Shown here: positions 32,157-41,047 of the stretch, in pieces
Layout: each line of letters begins with the position of its first letter
How positions within the stretch are numbered: the first letter of the stretch is position 1
NCBI GenBank assembly: GCA_902363835.1
Contig: CABJBM010000012.1
Coordinates: 62,001 to 126,000 of the forward strand
Length of the DNA stretch: 64,000 bases
Reading direction: 5' to 3'
From: Lachnospiraceae bacterium
GTDB lineage: Bacteria; Bacillota; Clostridia; Lachnospirales; Lachnospiraceae
Program-made: the position numbers and the translations under genes
The notes under the pieces: model-generated
What the model saw: the letters and a program-made list of their open reading frames with translations, nothing else
Database searches by the model: none
Told to the model about the DNA's origin: nothing

Positions 32157-32762
32157 TTAATCATTCTGTCCGTAATACTTTTTAAACTCTTCCAGCAGCA
32201 GGGTTTTATTTGCCTTTGAAATTTCCCGTCCGGCTATGGTAAATTCCGGATATTCACGGGCAAGGGTTCTAAGCTCTGTTACCTTCATATCTTCAATTAT
32301 CTTCATGGTTTCTTCCAGACCATCCTGCTTCATCCATAGATCCATTGTTTCCCTCTTTATGGTATCCACGGTTTCCGGCTCAATGGAAGATTCTAAAGCC
32401 GGCTCCTTTGTCAGGATCTCTTCCGGTGCCAAGACAGGCAGTTCTTTTTTGATTTCCGGGACTGATTCCTTTTCCGGTTCACCAGGGGTACCGCCTCCTA
32501 CGACAGCCGTCAGCTCATCATGAGGCCTGGCAATCACATGGCGTGTTACTAAAGCAGCGCTGTTTATGCGTTCTACCGCTGCTGCTCCGGCGTCCACCGC
32601 TGCCTTTACTGCCGCCACATCGCCGGTCACAGTAACAGCCACAAGACCTCCGCCGACTTTGGTCTTTTCCAGAAGAGACACGTCTGCTGCCTTTAACATG
32701 GCATCTGCCGCCTCAACAGCCGCCAGCACGCCTTTTGTTTCTATAAAGCCAAGTGCCTGCAT
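32157..32762 (-). CDS. BMC-A shell protein with C-terminal Rho-N/SAP-like extension
   Basis: 201 residues. Residues 1-90 are a normal BMC domain (GFIETKGVLAAVEAADAMLK, AVTVTGDVAAVKAAVDAG). Then comes an acidic, Pro-rich linker (GEPEKESVPEIKKELPVLAP) and a C-terminal helical part with MKVTELRTLAREYPEF and NKTLLLEEFKKYY, which resembles the Rho N-terminal / SAP fold seen in nucleic-acid-binding proteins. EutK and PduK also carry tails on BMC domains, but of other kinds. The tail could bind nucleic acid or cargo; neither is shown. It sits between EutQ-like and the active aldehyde dehydrogenase. Confidence 0.85.
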   Translation of the reverse strand: MQALGFIETKGVLAAVEAADAMLKAADVSLLEKTKVGGGLVAVTVTGDVAAVKAAVDAGAAAVERINSAALVTRHVIARPHDELTAVVGGGTPGEPEKESVPEIKKELPVLAPEEILTKEPALESSIEPETVDTIKRETMDLWMKQDGLEETMKIIEDMKVTELRTLAREYPEFTIAGREISKANKTLLLEEFKKYYGQND

Positions 32763-32773
32763 TGTTTACCTCC

Positions 32774-33409
32774 TTAAACCAAGTCAGCCCAGTTTGCCGG
32801 ATAGGTTGCGTAAAATACTCTGGCCTTATCCGGGGACCCCCAGATTACGTTGGAACCTGACGGTACGAAGAGCACATCTCCTGCTTTTGCCGTGTAGGTC
32901 TTTCCGTCAATGGTAACGGTTAAGGTTCCTTCGATTACATAATCGATCTCTTCGTAGGTCAATTCCCATTCAAAACTGGAATGGTCAATCACAAGAAAAC
33001 CTGCGCTGATATGGGACTCATCCTTGCTTACCAGCTCCTGGTAATAAGCTTTAACAGATGGATCACCCGTATCAAATACATCCATTTTTACAGAACTTCC
33101 ACGAACCACCTTGAGACCGTTTCCATGGCTTTCTGACTCATAGGGCTTCATAATGTCATTTAACAACCCTTTTTCCATTAAAGTCTTCAGTACCATATAA
33201 ATTTTCTCGCTGTCCATATCCAGACCTGCAAAAGCTGCCGGGGCCTGGGCCTGGGGCTGCTCCTCTTCCTTATCACAGAATTTAATGCCAAAGGCATCTG
33301 CCGCATCCTTTGCAGAGGGAGTGATGATACTGACCTTTTCCACGTAAAATACCTTTTTTCCCTCAGCGTTTAGCTTTTCTACATCTTTTGCACAAATCAA
33401 CTGCTTCAT
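32774..33409 (-). CDS. eutQ: EutQ-like cupin protein
   Basis: 211 residues: an N-terminal basic segment (MKQLICAKDVEKLNAEGKK), an Ala/Pro/Gln linker near 80, and a C-terminal cupin barrel with DHSSFEWELTYEEIDYVIEG and AGDVLFVPSGSNVIW. EutQ of ethanolamine loci has this architecture and has been linked to acetate-kinase activity and microcompartment assembly; its role in choline loci is not settled. Clear ribosome site GGAAGTG before the ATG. Between the BMC-P gene and the tailed shell protein gene. Confidence 0.85.
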   Translation of the reverse strand: MKQLICAKDVEKLNAEGKKVFYVEKVSIITPSAKDAADAFGIKFCDKEEEQPQAQAPAAFAGLDMDSEKIYMVLKTLMEKGLLNDIMKPYESESHGNGLKVVRGSSVKMDVFDTGDPSVKAYYQELVSKDESHISAGFLVIDHSSFEWELTYEEIDYVIEGTLTVTIDGKTYTAKAGDVLFVPSGSNVIWGSPDKARVFYATYPANWADLV

Positions 33410-33424
33410 ATGATCACTTCCTTT

Positions 33425-33688
33425 CTATATAAATTGGCAATCTTCATCAATAATCCCGATTACTACGGCATCTACCGGAACCTCATCGCTTCCCAGCATC
33501 CGCCTGGCAGAAGAGCCGGTGGAAATGATCACACGGTCACCGATTCCTGCGCTGATGATATCTGCTACGATCAGCCGCTCGCCTTCCCGTGTGCCGCCAA
33601 TGATCTCGGCAAGCATAAATTTATATCCATTTAAGGACTCCGCTTTTCTGGTTGCCCATATATTATCAATTAATCTGGCCGCTACCAT
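33425..33688 (-). CDS. eutN: BMC-P (EutN/CcmL) pentameric vertex protein
   Basis: 87 residues, normal size for the pentamer that caps the icosahedral vertices. Starts MVAARLIDNIWATRK and has GERLIVADIISAGIGDRVII and the GSSAR segment of the family. Its ATG overlaps the end of the upstream gene by 7 nt, so expression is coupled. The only BMC-P gene in the locus, so this is the sole vertex component. Confidence 0.95.
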   Translation of the reverse strand: MVAARLIDNIWATRKAESLNGYKFMLAEIIGGTREGERLIVADIISAGIGDRVIISTGSSARRMLGSDEVPVDAVVIGIIDEDCQFI

Positions 33689-33987
33689 TCTTCCACCCCT
33701 CTCTTCTCTCTCTGCTTAATTTCGTCCATGGCTGCCTCAACCGATGCCGTATCTCCAAAAATCGCCAGCATAATCATGTTCTGCGGGCAGCTTCCTCTGA
33801 TATCTTCTACCGTAACACCTACTGCTTTTTCCGCCACATCAGCAGCGCAGACCATTTCAATGATTCTGCCCTGTATCAGTCCTACTGCGTCCGCCGGTCC
33901 TATGGGGGAGGAGGCGCCGGAGCCTTTTCTGCGGTTTAAAATATCCATAGTTCCCTTTGACGGTGATTTAATTATACGGTATTCCAT
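33682..33987 (-). CDS. Divergent BMC-domain-like protein
   Basis: 101 residues from the ATG at 33987 (AAGGA 10 nt upstream; a GTG nine bases earlier is an alternative). RIIKSPSKGTMDILNRRKG at the front is unlike shell proteins, but AADVAEKAVGVTVEDIRG and MIMLAIFGDTASVEAAMDEI follow the second half of a BMC domain, including the G-D-T/V-A-S-V motif. It may be a degenerate or permuted shell subunit. Sits between the EutJ-like and BMC-P genes, overlapping the latter, so it is made with the compartment. Confidence 0.7.
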   Translation of the reverse strand: MEYRIIKSPSKGTMDILNRRKGSGASSPIGPADAVGLIQGRIIEMVCAADVAEKAVGVTVEDIRGSCPQNMIMLAIFGDTASVEAAMDEIKQREKRGVEEW

Positions 33988-34001
33988 ATTGTCCACATCC
34001 T

Positions 34002-34847
34002 TTATGCCAGCTCTTCCTGCGTACAGGAAAATGCGATTCCAAGAGGAGTTACAAACATTGGGTTCTCAGGTTTTTGTGTCCTGATTCCCGTCTGCTTTTC
34101 AATGATTGCCTCAATCCCCGTAAGGCAGCAGGTTCCGCCTACCAGATAGATTTCCTGCACATCATGTCCTTTAATATGGCGGCTTATGATGGAAGCCACC
34201 TTCTCCACAACCGGCTTTAAAACCGGCAGAAGTTCTTTATGGTTTTCTTCCTTTCGCTTATAAACCTCTGCCTCCTGAAAGGACATCTGATAAGCACCGG
34301 AGATCACCAGGGAAAAATGAGTCCCTCCTGTTGGTTCATCCGCCACATACACCACCTTTCCATCCTTTAGAATGGAGATTCCGGTGGTACCGCCTCCGAT
34401 ATCAACCACTGCACCGTTTTTTATTTTTAAAACTGCGTTTGCCGCCGTAGGCTCATCGAGAAGGGCTGTGATCTCAAATCCAGCTCCCTGGACCACGTTC
34501 TTAATGGCTCCTCCGTCCAGGGAATCAGTACCCGGAGGAATGGCTGCCGCAGCAAAATACAGCTCTGTGCCCAGCTTTTCCTCCAGCTCTTCCTTCAGCT
34601 CCCGCACAATCCGGATGGCACCGATGTAATCCACTACCATTCCATCCCGTACTACATCCGCATACCGGTAAGCGCCTGCCACAGGTTTGTAATTCTTATC
34701 TAAAACAGCCAGGACCACACACGCCGTTCCCAAATCAACTCCGGTATAGTAAACAGAGGAGCCGCCAATAATGGGCTGCTTAACAACTGCTTCAAACTTG
34801 CTCACCAGTTCATTGCAGCCATCAAATGTTATTTCTTCCTTTGACAT
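34002..34847 (-). CDS. eutJ: EutJ-like actin/Hsp70-fold ATPase
   Basis: 281 residues from ATG 34847, which has GGAGG 7 nt upstream; the longer frame overlaps the upstream gene. The actin/Hsp70 fold is shown by the phosphate-1 motif YTGVDLGTACVVLAVLD, the connect/phosphate-2 motif VVDIGGGTTGISIL and the adenosine motif EIYLVGGTCCLTGI. Thought to be a chaperone for microcompartment enzymes. It overlaps the EutT-like gene by 19 nt. Confidence 0.9.
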   Translation of the reverse strand: MSKEEITFDGCNELVSKFEAVVKQPIIGGSSVYYTGVDLGTACVVLAVLDKNYKPVAGAYRYADVVRDGMVVDYIGAIRIVRELKEELEEKLGTELYFAAAAIPPGTDSLDGGAIKNVVQGAGFEITALLDEPTAANAVLKIKNGAVVDIGGGTTGISILKDGKVVYVADEPTGGTHFSLVISGAYQMSFQEAEVYKRKEENHKELLPVLKPVVEKVASIISRHIKGHDVQEIYLVGGTCCLTGIEAIIEKQTGIRTQKPENPMFVTPLGIAFSCTQEELA

Positions 34848-35446
34848 GTTTTTCCTCCATATTCCAGACATATCATCTGTGATAAGCGGTTGATGATCGG
34901 GTCAAGGCCAGCCTGTTGGTTTTCAGCAGCCAGCTCCCTTACGCTGCAGCGCAGACGGTGCAGAAGAACAATTTCCTTTCCCTTTTCTGACTGTGCATGA
35001 AAGCCTGTGATCTCAAAGCAGTCACAGGAAGGCTGGTTAAAGTTTTCCTTATGAAATCCGGTACAGGGTTCAAAAGAAATTTCCGCTTCCCTGCTTTCTT
35101 TCCCTGAGTCGGAAAGTTTGCGTTCCAGATCAAAGATCTGTTCCGCCAACAGCACATCCCTATTTAATAATTCCAGGCCTGCCTCCAGAAACTGCGCCTG
35201 AAGGGTTTTCTTTCTCAGTAAGAAACGGTCCGGGCAGACTTCTTTTTCCGGTGCGTTCTCTTTTTTCTCTCCAGGTTTTTCATTTTTTCGTTTTACCATC
35301 ATGGGATCGTCACTTATGGGAATCTTCTTGTCCACCAGGAACTGGCGGGCTCCGGGTGTCAGTCTGGTTCCCACAGGGAGGTCATAAGAGGTAAAGGGGT
35401 CTTTTCTGAATAAAATCCTCAAATCGTCTTCCGTGATGAATTTCAT
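34829..35446 (-). CDS. EutT-N-terminal-like accessory protein
   Basis: 205 residues. The N-terminal 50, FITEDDLRILFRKDPF then LPVGTRLTPGARQFLVDKKI, look like the front of EutT/EutQ-type ethanolamine utilisation proteins. The middle is charged (KRKNEKPGEKKENAPEKE) and the rest is a helical region (QAQFLEAGLELLNRDVLLAE) resembling the cobalamin adenosyltransferase-type helices, with Cys in QPSCDCFE. The start overlaps the alcohol dehydrogenase stop by one base. A B12-related role is odd beside a B12-free glycyl-radical lyase. Family identity is partial, function unknown. Confidence 0.65.
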   Translation of the reverse strand: MKFITEDDLRILFRKDPFTSYDLPVGTRLTPGARQFLVDKKIPISDDPMMVKRKNEKPGEKKENAPEKEVCPDRFLLRKKTLQAQFLEAGLELLNRDVLLAEQIFDLERKLSDSGKESREAEISFEPCTGFHKENFNQPSCDCFEITGFHAQSEKGKEIVLLHRLRCSVRELAAENQQAGLDPIINRLSQMICLEYGGKTCQRKK

Positions 35447-36582
35447 TAACAGCCCCCCTTACACAGTTTCCTATAGATGGCTTCAATTTCTTCTGCCCCA
35501 GGCACTCTTGGATTGGTCAATGTGCAGTTGTCAGCCAAAGCCTTTTCTGCCATTTCCCGTACAGCCTGTTCAAATTCGTCTTTATCAATCTTTAAATCTG
35601 TAATCTGCTGAGGTATTTTGATCTTATTCATAAGATTCTTAATGTGACGCACCAGGCCGTGTACCGTAGCCTTATCTGTTCCGGCTGCAATTCCAAGCAT
35701 GTTTGCGATTGCCACATATCTGACGCAGGCTTTCTGTTCACCGGCGTCTTCCAGGCCGGCATTGTAGCTGATGACATGGGGAAGCAGGATGGCATTGCTT
35801 CTTCCGTGCGGAATGTGAAAGCGCGCTCCAAGAGCATGAGCCATGCTGTGGCAAAGCCCTAAGGAAGCTCCGTTAAACGCAACTCCTGCCAGACAGGATG
35901 CATTGTGCATGTGAGTTCTTGCCTCCATGTCGCTGCCGTCTAAAACGGTACGTGCAAGATAGCTCCATACCAGTCTCACAGCCTTTTCCGCACAGGCATC
36001 AGTAAAATCACCTGCATTGGTTGAAACATAGGCTTCCAGGGCATGGGTTAAAACATCCATTCCGGTATCCGCCGTAATGTGAGGCGGAACCGACACCGTA
36101 AAACGGGGATCAAGAAAGGCGGCATCCGGCACCATGCTGTCGGATCGCAGCGGATATTTCGCCTGAGCCTGAGGATCGGAGATCACAGAAAAATTGGTCA
36201 CTTCACTGCCGGTACCGCTGGTTGTGGGGACTGCGATCAAAAACAGTCTCTCATTTCCCATCTGGCTGTAAATATGGCTTGCCGCCTTTGCCGTATCAAT
36301 GGCAGATCCCCCGCCAAGGGCAATCACTGCATCCGGACCAAAACACTTCATTTTACCGATGGCCTTTGAAACTACTTCAATGGTCGGATCAGGCACTACC
36401 TCGGAAAACACTTCATAGCTGCTCCCCTTCTCCTGCAAAAGCTCTGTAATCCAGTCCACCTTTCCGGACTGGGCCATAAAGGGGTCACAGATAATATAAG
36501 CCTTTGTCACAGGGAGTTCCTTTATCTTATCCAGACAGGAAGATCCCATATATACCTTTGTATTCATTACAAATTGCTCCAC
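35446..36582 (-). CDS. cutO: Iron-containing alcohol dehydrogenase of the microcompartment
   Basis: 378 residues. Reduces acetaldehyde to ethanol, regenerating NAD for the aldehyde dehydrogenase inside the shell. ALGGGSAIDTAKAAS is the nucleotide motif, VPTTSGTGSEVTNFSVI the substrate block, and GLCHSMAHALGARFHIPHGRSNAILLP (read in two parts) supplies His metal ligands. It overlaps the next gene by one base and follows the EutP gene. The symbol follows cut-cluster naming; function is well supported by family. Confidence 0.92.
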   Translation of the reverse strand: MEQFVMNTKVYMGSSCLDKIKELPVTKAYIICDPFMAQSGKVDWITELLQEKGSSYEVFSEVVPDPTIEVVSKAIGKMKCFGPDAVIALGGGSAIDTAKAASHIYSQMGNERLFLIAVPTTSGTGSEVTNFSVISDPQAQAKYPLRSDSMVPDAAFLDPRFTVSVPPHITADTGMDVLTHALEAYVSTNAGDFTDACAEKAVRLVWSYLARTVLDGSDMEARTHMHNASCLAGVAFNGASLGLCHSMAHALGARFHIPHGRSNAILLPHVISYNAGLEDAGEQKACVRYVAIANMLGIAAGTDKATVHGLVRHIKNLMNKIKIPQQITDLKIDKDEFEQAVREMAEKALADNCTLTNPRVPGAEEIEAIYRKLCKGGC

Positions 36583-36635
36583 GTTACATTTCCCTCCTTT
36601 CCTCTTATTTGCCCACGTATTTTGGGCATTTCCTT

Positions 36636-37067
36636 TTATTTTAAAGCTTCCATTAATTCATGAAGGCCGGTCCTGTCAGACAGATTGATATGGTAATAAG
36701 GCTCCTGAATCCTGGCTTTTTTTAACTGACGGATACACCAGCTATCATTTTCCGGTTTTTCCCCGCTTCCCGTAATTACACCGATGACCGGAACACGGAA
36801 GGCTTTTGCAAATCCGGGCGGGTAACTTTCCCGGCATGAGGACTGGTCTACCAGCATCAGCATATGGGAGGCATCCTGTGCCGCCGCAATAATATGTTTG
36901 TGCATCCAGGGACTTTCCAAATAAACCCCCGGCACATCCAGAGTCTTTTCTCCATACACCATGTTCTGGGTTCTTCTGGCCGGACCGCTAAAACCGTTTA
37001 TGGCATTGGCCAGGGAAGTTTTCCCGCTGCCGCCGGGACCGATGATCATGATTCTCTTTTTTCTCAT
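36636..37067 (-). CDS. eutP: EutP/PduV-like small GTPase-fold protein
   Basis: 143 residues with a P-loop GPGGSGKTSLANAI at residues 9-22 and DVPGVYLESPWMH and MLVDQSS segments of the Ras-like fold. In Pdu systems PduV is linked to compartment movement along filaments, and EutP to acetate-kinase activity; neither role is provable here. It overlaps the EutS-type shell gene by 4 nt. Confidence 0.85.
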   Translation of the reverse strand: MRKKRIMIIGPGGSGKTSLANAINGFSGPARRTQNMVYGEKTLDVPGVYLESPWMHKHIIAAAQDASHMLMLVDQSSCRESYPPGFAKAFRVPVIGVITGSGEKPENDSWCIRQLKKARIQEPYYHINLSDRTGLHELMEALK

Positions 37068-37402
37068 GTTTTTGTTACCGGAGGCACCATATAACCCAGC
37101 CCCCGCTTTAAAGTATCACATACCGCAGTCAAAGCGGTTTCCACGCTGTCCACATCGCCTGCAATGATTACAGAGCCTGTGAAACGGTCTAAAAAGCCCA
37201 CCTCCACGTCTGCTGCCTTTGCCGCAATGTCCGCTGCAATGATGGAGGTTTCAAAAGGGGACAGGGTGAGAATTCCGATGGCTCCCATTTCATCAATGCC
37301 AAGGCATTCATACACCTCCCGTATGGGAGATGCGATCACATGGGCTATGGTCACCTGCTTGCCCGGAACGGACTCCTCTATGACGCGCTGCATTTCAATC
37401 AC
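37064..37402 (-). CDS. eutS: EutS/PduU-type (permuted BMC) shell protein
   Basis: A circularly permuted BMC-domain shell subunit forming bent or beta-barrel capped hexamers. EESVPGKQVTIAHVIASP opens the protein and GAIGILTLSPFETSIIAADI and VEVGFLDRFTGSVIIAG are family blocks. I set the start at GTG 37402: GGGGGGAG precedes it and the 112-residue product matches EutS (111), whereas the longer frame runs 46 nt into cutD with extra residues that have no homologue. 17 nt after cutD. Confidence 0.9.
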   Translation of the reverse strand: MIEMQRVIEESVPGKQVTIAHVIASPIREVYECLGIDEMGAIGILTLSPFETSIIAADIAAKAADVEVGFLDRFTGSVIIAGDVDSVETALTAVCDTLKRGLGYMVPPVTKT

Positions 37403-37419
37403 GGTCTCTCCCCCCTTTC

Positions 37420-38373
37420 TCAATGCTTTACCACAGTGACCGGGAACTGATATTCCTTCATCCACCCTTCAATCCGGTCCAAATCCTCCGCGCTTAAGCT
37501 TGGATCACCTTCAATGGGGTATTCCATATCAAGCTGATTGTATTTGTTAACGCCCAGCTTATGGTATGGAAGCAGGTCAATTCCCTTAAAATTTTTATAA
37601 TCACGGAAGGGCATTAAGAATTTAATGACCGCCTCGATCTCTTCCCGGCTGTCATTGATTCCCTTCAGCATTGGCATGCGGACCTTCACATTGAAACGGT
37701 GGTGAAGCAGTTCTTTAAGATTGGTAAGGATCTGTTCATTGTTCACTCCTACCAGCTCATTGTGGCGGACAGGGTCCATATGCTTGATATCAAAAAGGAA
37801 TAAGTCCACATACTCCGCAATCTTTAAAATAGTTTCTGTTTTTGTATAACCGCAGGTCTCAATGGCCGTATTGATTCCTTCCTGTTTGCAGGCCATTAAC
37901 AGATTTAACGCTGCTTCCGGCTGGGCAGTCACTTCACCGCCGCCAAGGGTCACGCCTCCGCCTGAAATATCATAAAAGGCAGCATCCTCTTCCACGATTT
38001 TAAGCAGTTCCGAAATGGTCTTAACTTCTCCGGCAATGGTCAGCGCTGCATTGGGGCAGACATTCTTGCATTTCATGCATCCAATGCAATCCTTTTCCCG
38101 CAGGATTTCATGTTTTCCGGTCTCACTGGACATCACATGGATTCCCACGGGGCACACATCAGCGCACGCCCCGCAGTTTACACAGGAATTCTGCTTATAC
38201 ATCACCTGGAATTTCCGCACCATTCCTTCTGGATTGGAGCACCATTTACACCGGAGGGGACAGCCTTTAAAGAATACCAGGGTTCTGATACCCGGCCCGT
38301 CATACATGTTGTACTTCTGCACGTTAAAGATAAACGCCTTACGTTCAATCTCTCCTGTAGTTCCATGGTCCAT
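37420..38373 (-). CDS. cutD: Choline TMA-lyase activating enzyme (radical SAM)
   Basis: 317 residues. Uses S-adenosylmethionine and a 4Fe-4S cluster to abstract a hydrogen from the CutC glycine. The radical-SAM cluster motif is in FFKGCPLRCKWCSNPEG (C-x3-C-x2-C) and two ferredoxin-type clusters follow in SCVNCGACADVCPVG and CIGCMKCKNVCPNA; GGGVTLGGGEVTAQPE is the SAM-binding block. Lies 22 nt downstream of cutC, the enzyme it activates. Confidence 0.96.
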   Translation of the reverse strand: MDHGTTGEIERKAFIFNVQKYNMYDGPGIRTLVFFKGCPLRCKWCSNPEGMVRKFQVMYKQNSCVNCGACADVCPVGIHVMSSETGKHEILREKDCIGCMKCKNVCPNAALTIAGEVKTISELLKIVEEDAAFYDISGGGVTLGGGEVTAQPEAALNLLMACKQEGINTAIETCGYTKTETILKIAEYVDLFLFDIKHMDPVRHNELVGVNNEQILTNLKELLHHRFNVKVRMPMLKGINDSREEIEAVIKFLMPFRDYKNFKGIDLLPYHKLGVNKYNQLDMEYPIEGDPSLSAEDLDRIEGWMKEYQFPVTVVKH

Positions 38374-38395
38374 TGTGATTGTTCTCCATTTTCTT

Positions 38396-40939
38396 TTAGA
38401 AATGTGTCAGCATGGTTCTGCTTATGATTTCATCCTGTACATCCTTGCATAGCTCTACAAAGAATGCGCTATAGCCGGCTACACGGACGATTAAATCCCG
38501 GTACAGCTCCGGATGCTTTTGAGCCTCAACTAAGGTATTGTTGTCCAAGTAGTTGAACTGCATCTCGCCGTTTCCGAACATGCATGCCGTACGAAGCAGG
38601 GTGATCAGGCTTTCTTCTCCTTCCGGAGTATCCAGAAGTCCTGCCATGATTTTAAAGTTATGAACCATACCGATGTTCATGCTGTCGTTGGATAACTTGG
38701 ATACGGACTTGATGATAGCGGTCGGGCCCTTGAAGTCAGCGCCCTGGGTCGGGCTGATGCCGTCGGAAAGCGGCAGCCATGCGTTACGGCCGTTGGCAGA
38801 AGCGCCTGTCATCTGTCCGAATGGGGTGTTGTTGGAAATGGATAAGGTACCATGGCTTAAAACAGAGTATAAAGTCTTATACTGTCTGTGCTCATGCTCT
38901 GTAAAGTCAACCAGGTCAGCTGCAATGATATCTGCATAATCATCGTCATTTCCGTATTTTGGAGCATTGAGGCAATCGGTGCGGATCTGGTCATATCCCA
39001 CGAAGTCTGCCTTTAACGCCTCGTTTATCTGTTCCAGCGTATATTTTTTCTCTTCAAAAACAAGCTTTTTAATGGCTGCCATGGAGTCCGCATAAGTAGC
39101 AAGTCCGGACCAAACCACACCAGGTCCGAAGTTGTACATGGCACCGCCTGCGGATACATCCTTGGCCTTTTCCATACAGCCTTCGTACATGATGGACATG
39201 AGAGGCTTTGGAGCTAAGTCTCTGTGAACCCGCTGGGAAATTACGGTGGCAACATCAGTCCACTTTGTAATATATTTTATCTCTTCTTTTACGGCTGCTT
39301 CAAACTCTTCATAAGTTTTGAAGTTGCTTAAGTCACCCATATCCGGGCAAACCTGCTTGCCATACCATAAGGGAACTCCGTGGTTTAACACAAGCTCAAT
39401 ACAGATTGGCCACTGGGTATAAGCAGTGGAGGTCCACTGATAGAGACGTCCTGATTTCTGAGGCTCCACACAGCCCATGAGACAATAATCCCGCGCATCT
39501 TCAATGGATACGCCTTTTGCAAGCATCATCTTGATGTGGGCATCGTCAAAATGGCAAGCCGGGAATCCCATACCGGAACGAACCACATCTACGATCTTTT
39601 TCATGTACTTTTTCGGAGACTTGTTGTGGATACGGCATGCAAGAGATGGCTGGTAAATCTTTACATGGCGGACTGCATCCATAAGTAAGTAAGTTAAATC
39701 ATTGGTGGCATCATGTCCGCTGCGGGTCACACCGCCTACGCACATATTTACAAACGGCTGGTAGCCTGCAAAGAATTTGGAACCGCCTTCACTGGTGATC
39801 CACATCATCTCGGACATCTTGATCAGCATACAGCCGGCAAGCTCAAATGCCTGAAAATCATTCATACGTCCGGATTCAATATCATCTTTGTAGAATGGAT
39901 ACATATACTGGTCAACACGTCCGATGGACATACCGGTCTGGTTTTCTTCCACTACAAGCAGGGATTCAATGGTCCATACAGCCTGGATCGCTTCCCAGAA
40001 GGTTCTTGGCTTGTGAGCAGGAACGTAAGCATTTACTTCAGAAATCTTTAACAGTTCTGCCTTACGCTTTGGATTGGTTTCCTTTGCCGCAAGCTCAGCC
40101 GCATACTGGGAAAGTCTCTTTGCATAGATCATAACGCCTTCTGTTGTATCGATAATGGATTTGTAGAAATAAATCTTCTCAATATCATCAGGGTTCTCAT
40201 ATTTCAGTTCTTCTAAATGATCCTTGGCTTCCTGCTGAATATCCAGCATGCCCTTCTTCATAAGGATCACATCATAGCCGGGGTTAGAGTCTCCGCCGCC
40301 GTTGATGGCATGGTAAGAGCAGTCAGATACAAAGGATTCACCTGATAATTCCCATACGCCTGCTTCACGGTACTGATCCTCACAATACTCATCAACCGAT
40401 TTGCCGGACCAGTAGGGGAACAGCTCTTCTTTCATGATTTTCTTGTCTTCATCGGAAATATAGAAAGGATCCTGAGGGCGTGTTCCAATGGTATCAATCT
40501 CATCTACCATCCATCTCCATGCGATATCCGGGGAGAATGCGCCTGCACGGGGAGCGCCGCAGGGAGCGCCTACAATGAGCTCGTTGTCCTGAATGACCAG
40601 GGGCGCTGTTTCACAGCAGTAACGGAAGCATTTTGCACGAAGCATGATCTTTGGCATACCAGGATTTTCTTTTGCGATCTTGGTAATGGCCCTTGCACGG
40701 TAGGTTGTGATAGATGGTTTATGCTTCAAGTAACTTTCCTTTAATTTCTGAAGTCTTGAAGTAATGCCATCCGGTATCTCTGATCCCTCTTCACAGCATG
40801 CTGCCGCCTGGGTAACAGGCTCTTTTTTGTTGATTTCATCGGAAACAGTTTCAAACATTTTCATCAGAGAAGCTCTTTCTTCCGGTGTCATGTTCTTCGT
40901 TGCTTCCACAAATTTATTTGAAAATTCACGAATATCCAA
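38396..40939 (-). CDS. cutC: Choline trimethylamine-lyase (glycyl radical enzyme)
   Basis: Cleaves choline to trimethylamine and acetaldehyde. At 847 residues it is one longer than the Desulfovibrio alaskensis enzyme, and every known CutC active-site residue is found shifted by one: Tyr209, Asp217 (GGGDSNP), Phe396, thiyl Cys490 and Glu492 in LMGCVEPQ, Tyr507, and the radical Gly822 in RVAGYSAFF. This set separates CutC from propanediol and glycerol dehydratases. Residues 1-40 form an amphipathic, Lys/Glu-rich extension ([16 protein letters not shown]) of encapsulation-peptide type. Translation begins at a TTG, with GAGGG upstream. A dual-hairpin repeat precedes the gene. Confidence 0.96.
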   Translation of the reverse strand: MDIREFSNKFVEATKNMTPEERASLMKMFETVSDEINKKEPVTQAAACCEEGSEIPDGITSRLQKLKESYLKHKPSITTYRARAITKIAKENPGMPKIMLRAKCFRYCCETAPLVIQDNELIVGAPCGAPRAGAFSPDIAWRWMVDEIDTIGTRPQDPFYISDEDKKIMKEELFPYWSGKSVDEYCEDQYREAGVWELSGESFVSDCSYHAINGGGDSNPGYDVILMKKGMLDIQQEAKDHLEELKYENPDDIEKIYFYKSIIDTTEGVMIYAKRLSQYAAELAAKETNPKRKAELLKISEVNAYVPAHKPRTFWEAIQAVWTIESLLVVEENQTGMSIGRVDQYMYPFYKDDIESGRMNDFQAFELAGCMLIKMSEMMWITSEGGSKFFAGYQPFVNMCVGGVTRSGHDATNDLTYLLMDAVRHVKIYQPSLACRIHNKSPKKYMKKIVDVVRSGMGFPACHFDDAHIKMMLAKGVSIEDARDYCLMGCVEPQKSGRLYQWTSTAYTQWPICIELVLNHGVPLWYGKQVCPDMGDLSNFKTYEEFEAAVKEEIKYITKWTDVATVISQRVHRDLAPKPLMSIMYEGCMEKAKDVSAGGAMYNFGPGVVWSGLATYADSMAAIKKLVFEEKKYTLEQINEALKADFVGYDQIRTDCLNAPKYGNDDDYADIIAADLVDFTEHEHRQYKTLYSVLSHGTLSISNNTPFGQMTGASANGRNAWLPLSDGISPTQGADFKGPTAIIKSVSKLSNDSMNIGMVHNFKIMAGLLDTPEGEESLITLLRTACMFGNGEMQFNYLDNNTLVEAQKHPELYRDLIVRVAGYSAFFVELCKDVQDEIISRTMLTHF

Positions 40940-40973
40940 TCTGATTTCCCTCTCTTTCGATTATTTGCCACCT

Positions 40974-41047
40974 AATGAATCAAGCGGATATGCTTGCATA
41001 TCCAGTTGATTCACAAATTCAAGGTTGAAAGACGCTTTTCTTTCAAC
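40974..41047 (-). repeat. Dispersed dual-hairpin repeat, copy B
   Basis: Minus strand: GTTGAAAGA / TCTTTCAAC (9 bp, loop AAAGCG), a short spacer, then GAATCAA / TTGATTC enclosing a perfect GGATATGC / GCATATCC. It covers the stop codon of the upstream aldehyde dehydrogenase homologue and lies 35 nt upstream of cutC. Same design as 11831-11903. Confidence 0.8.

Noticed and set aside
37064..37465. Longer start for the EutS-type protein inside cutD
   Set aside because: The GTG at 37402 has a strong ribosome site and yields the normal length; the extra residues have no counterpart in EutS.
38396..40939. Glycerol or propanediol dehydratase, or pyruvate formate-lyase, for the glycyl radical enzyme
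   Set aside because: The full CutC active-site residue set is present at the expected positions, and GRM1 accessory genes match choline use.
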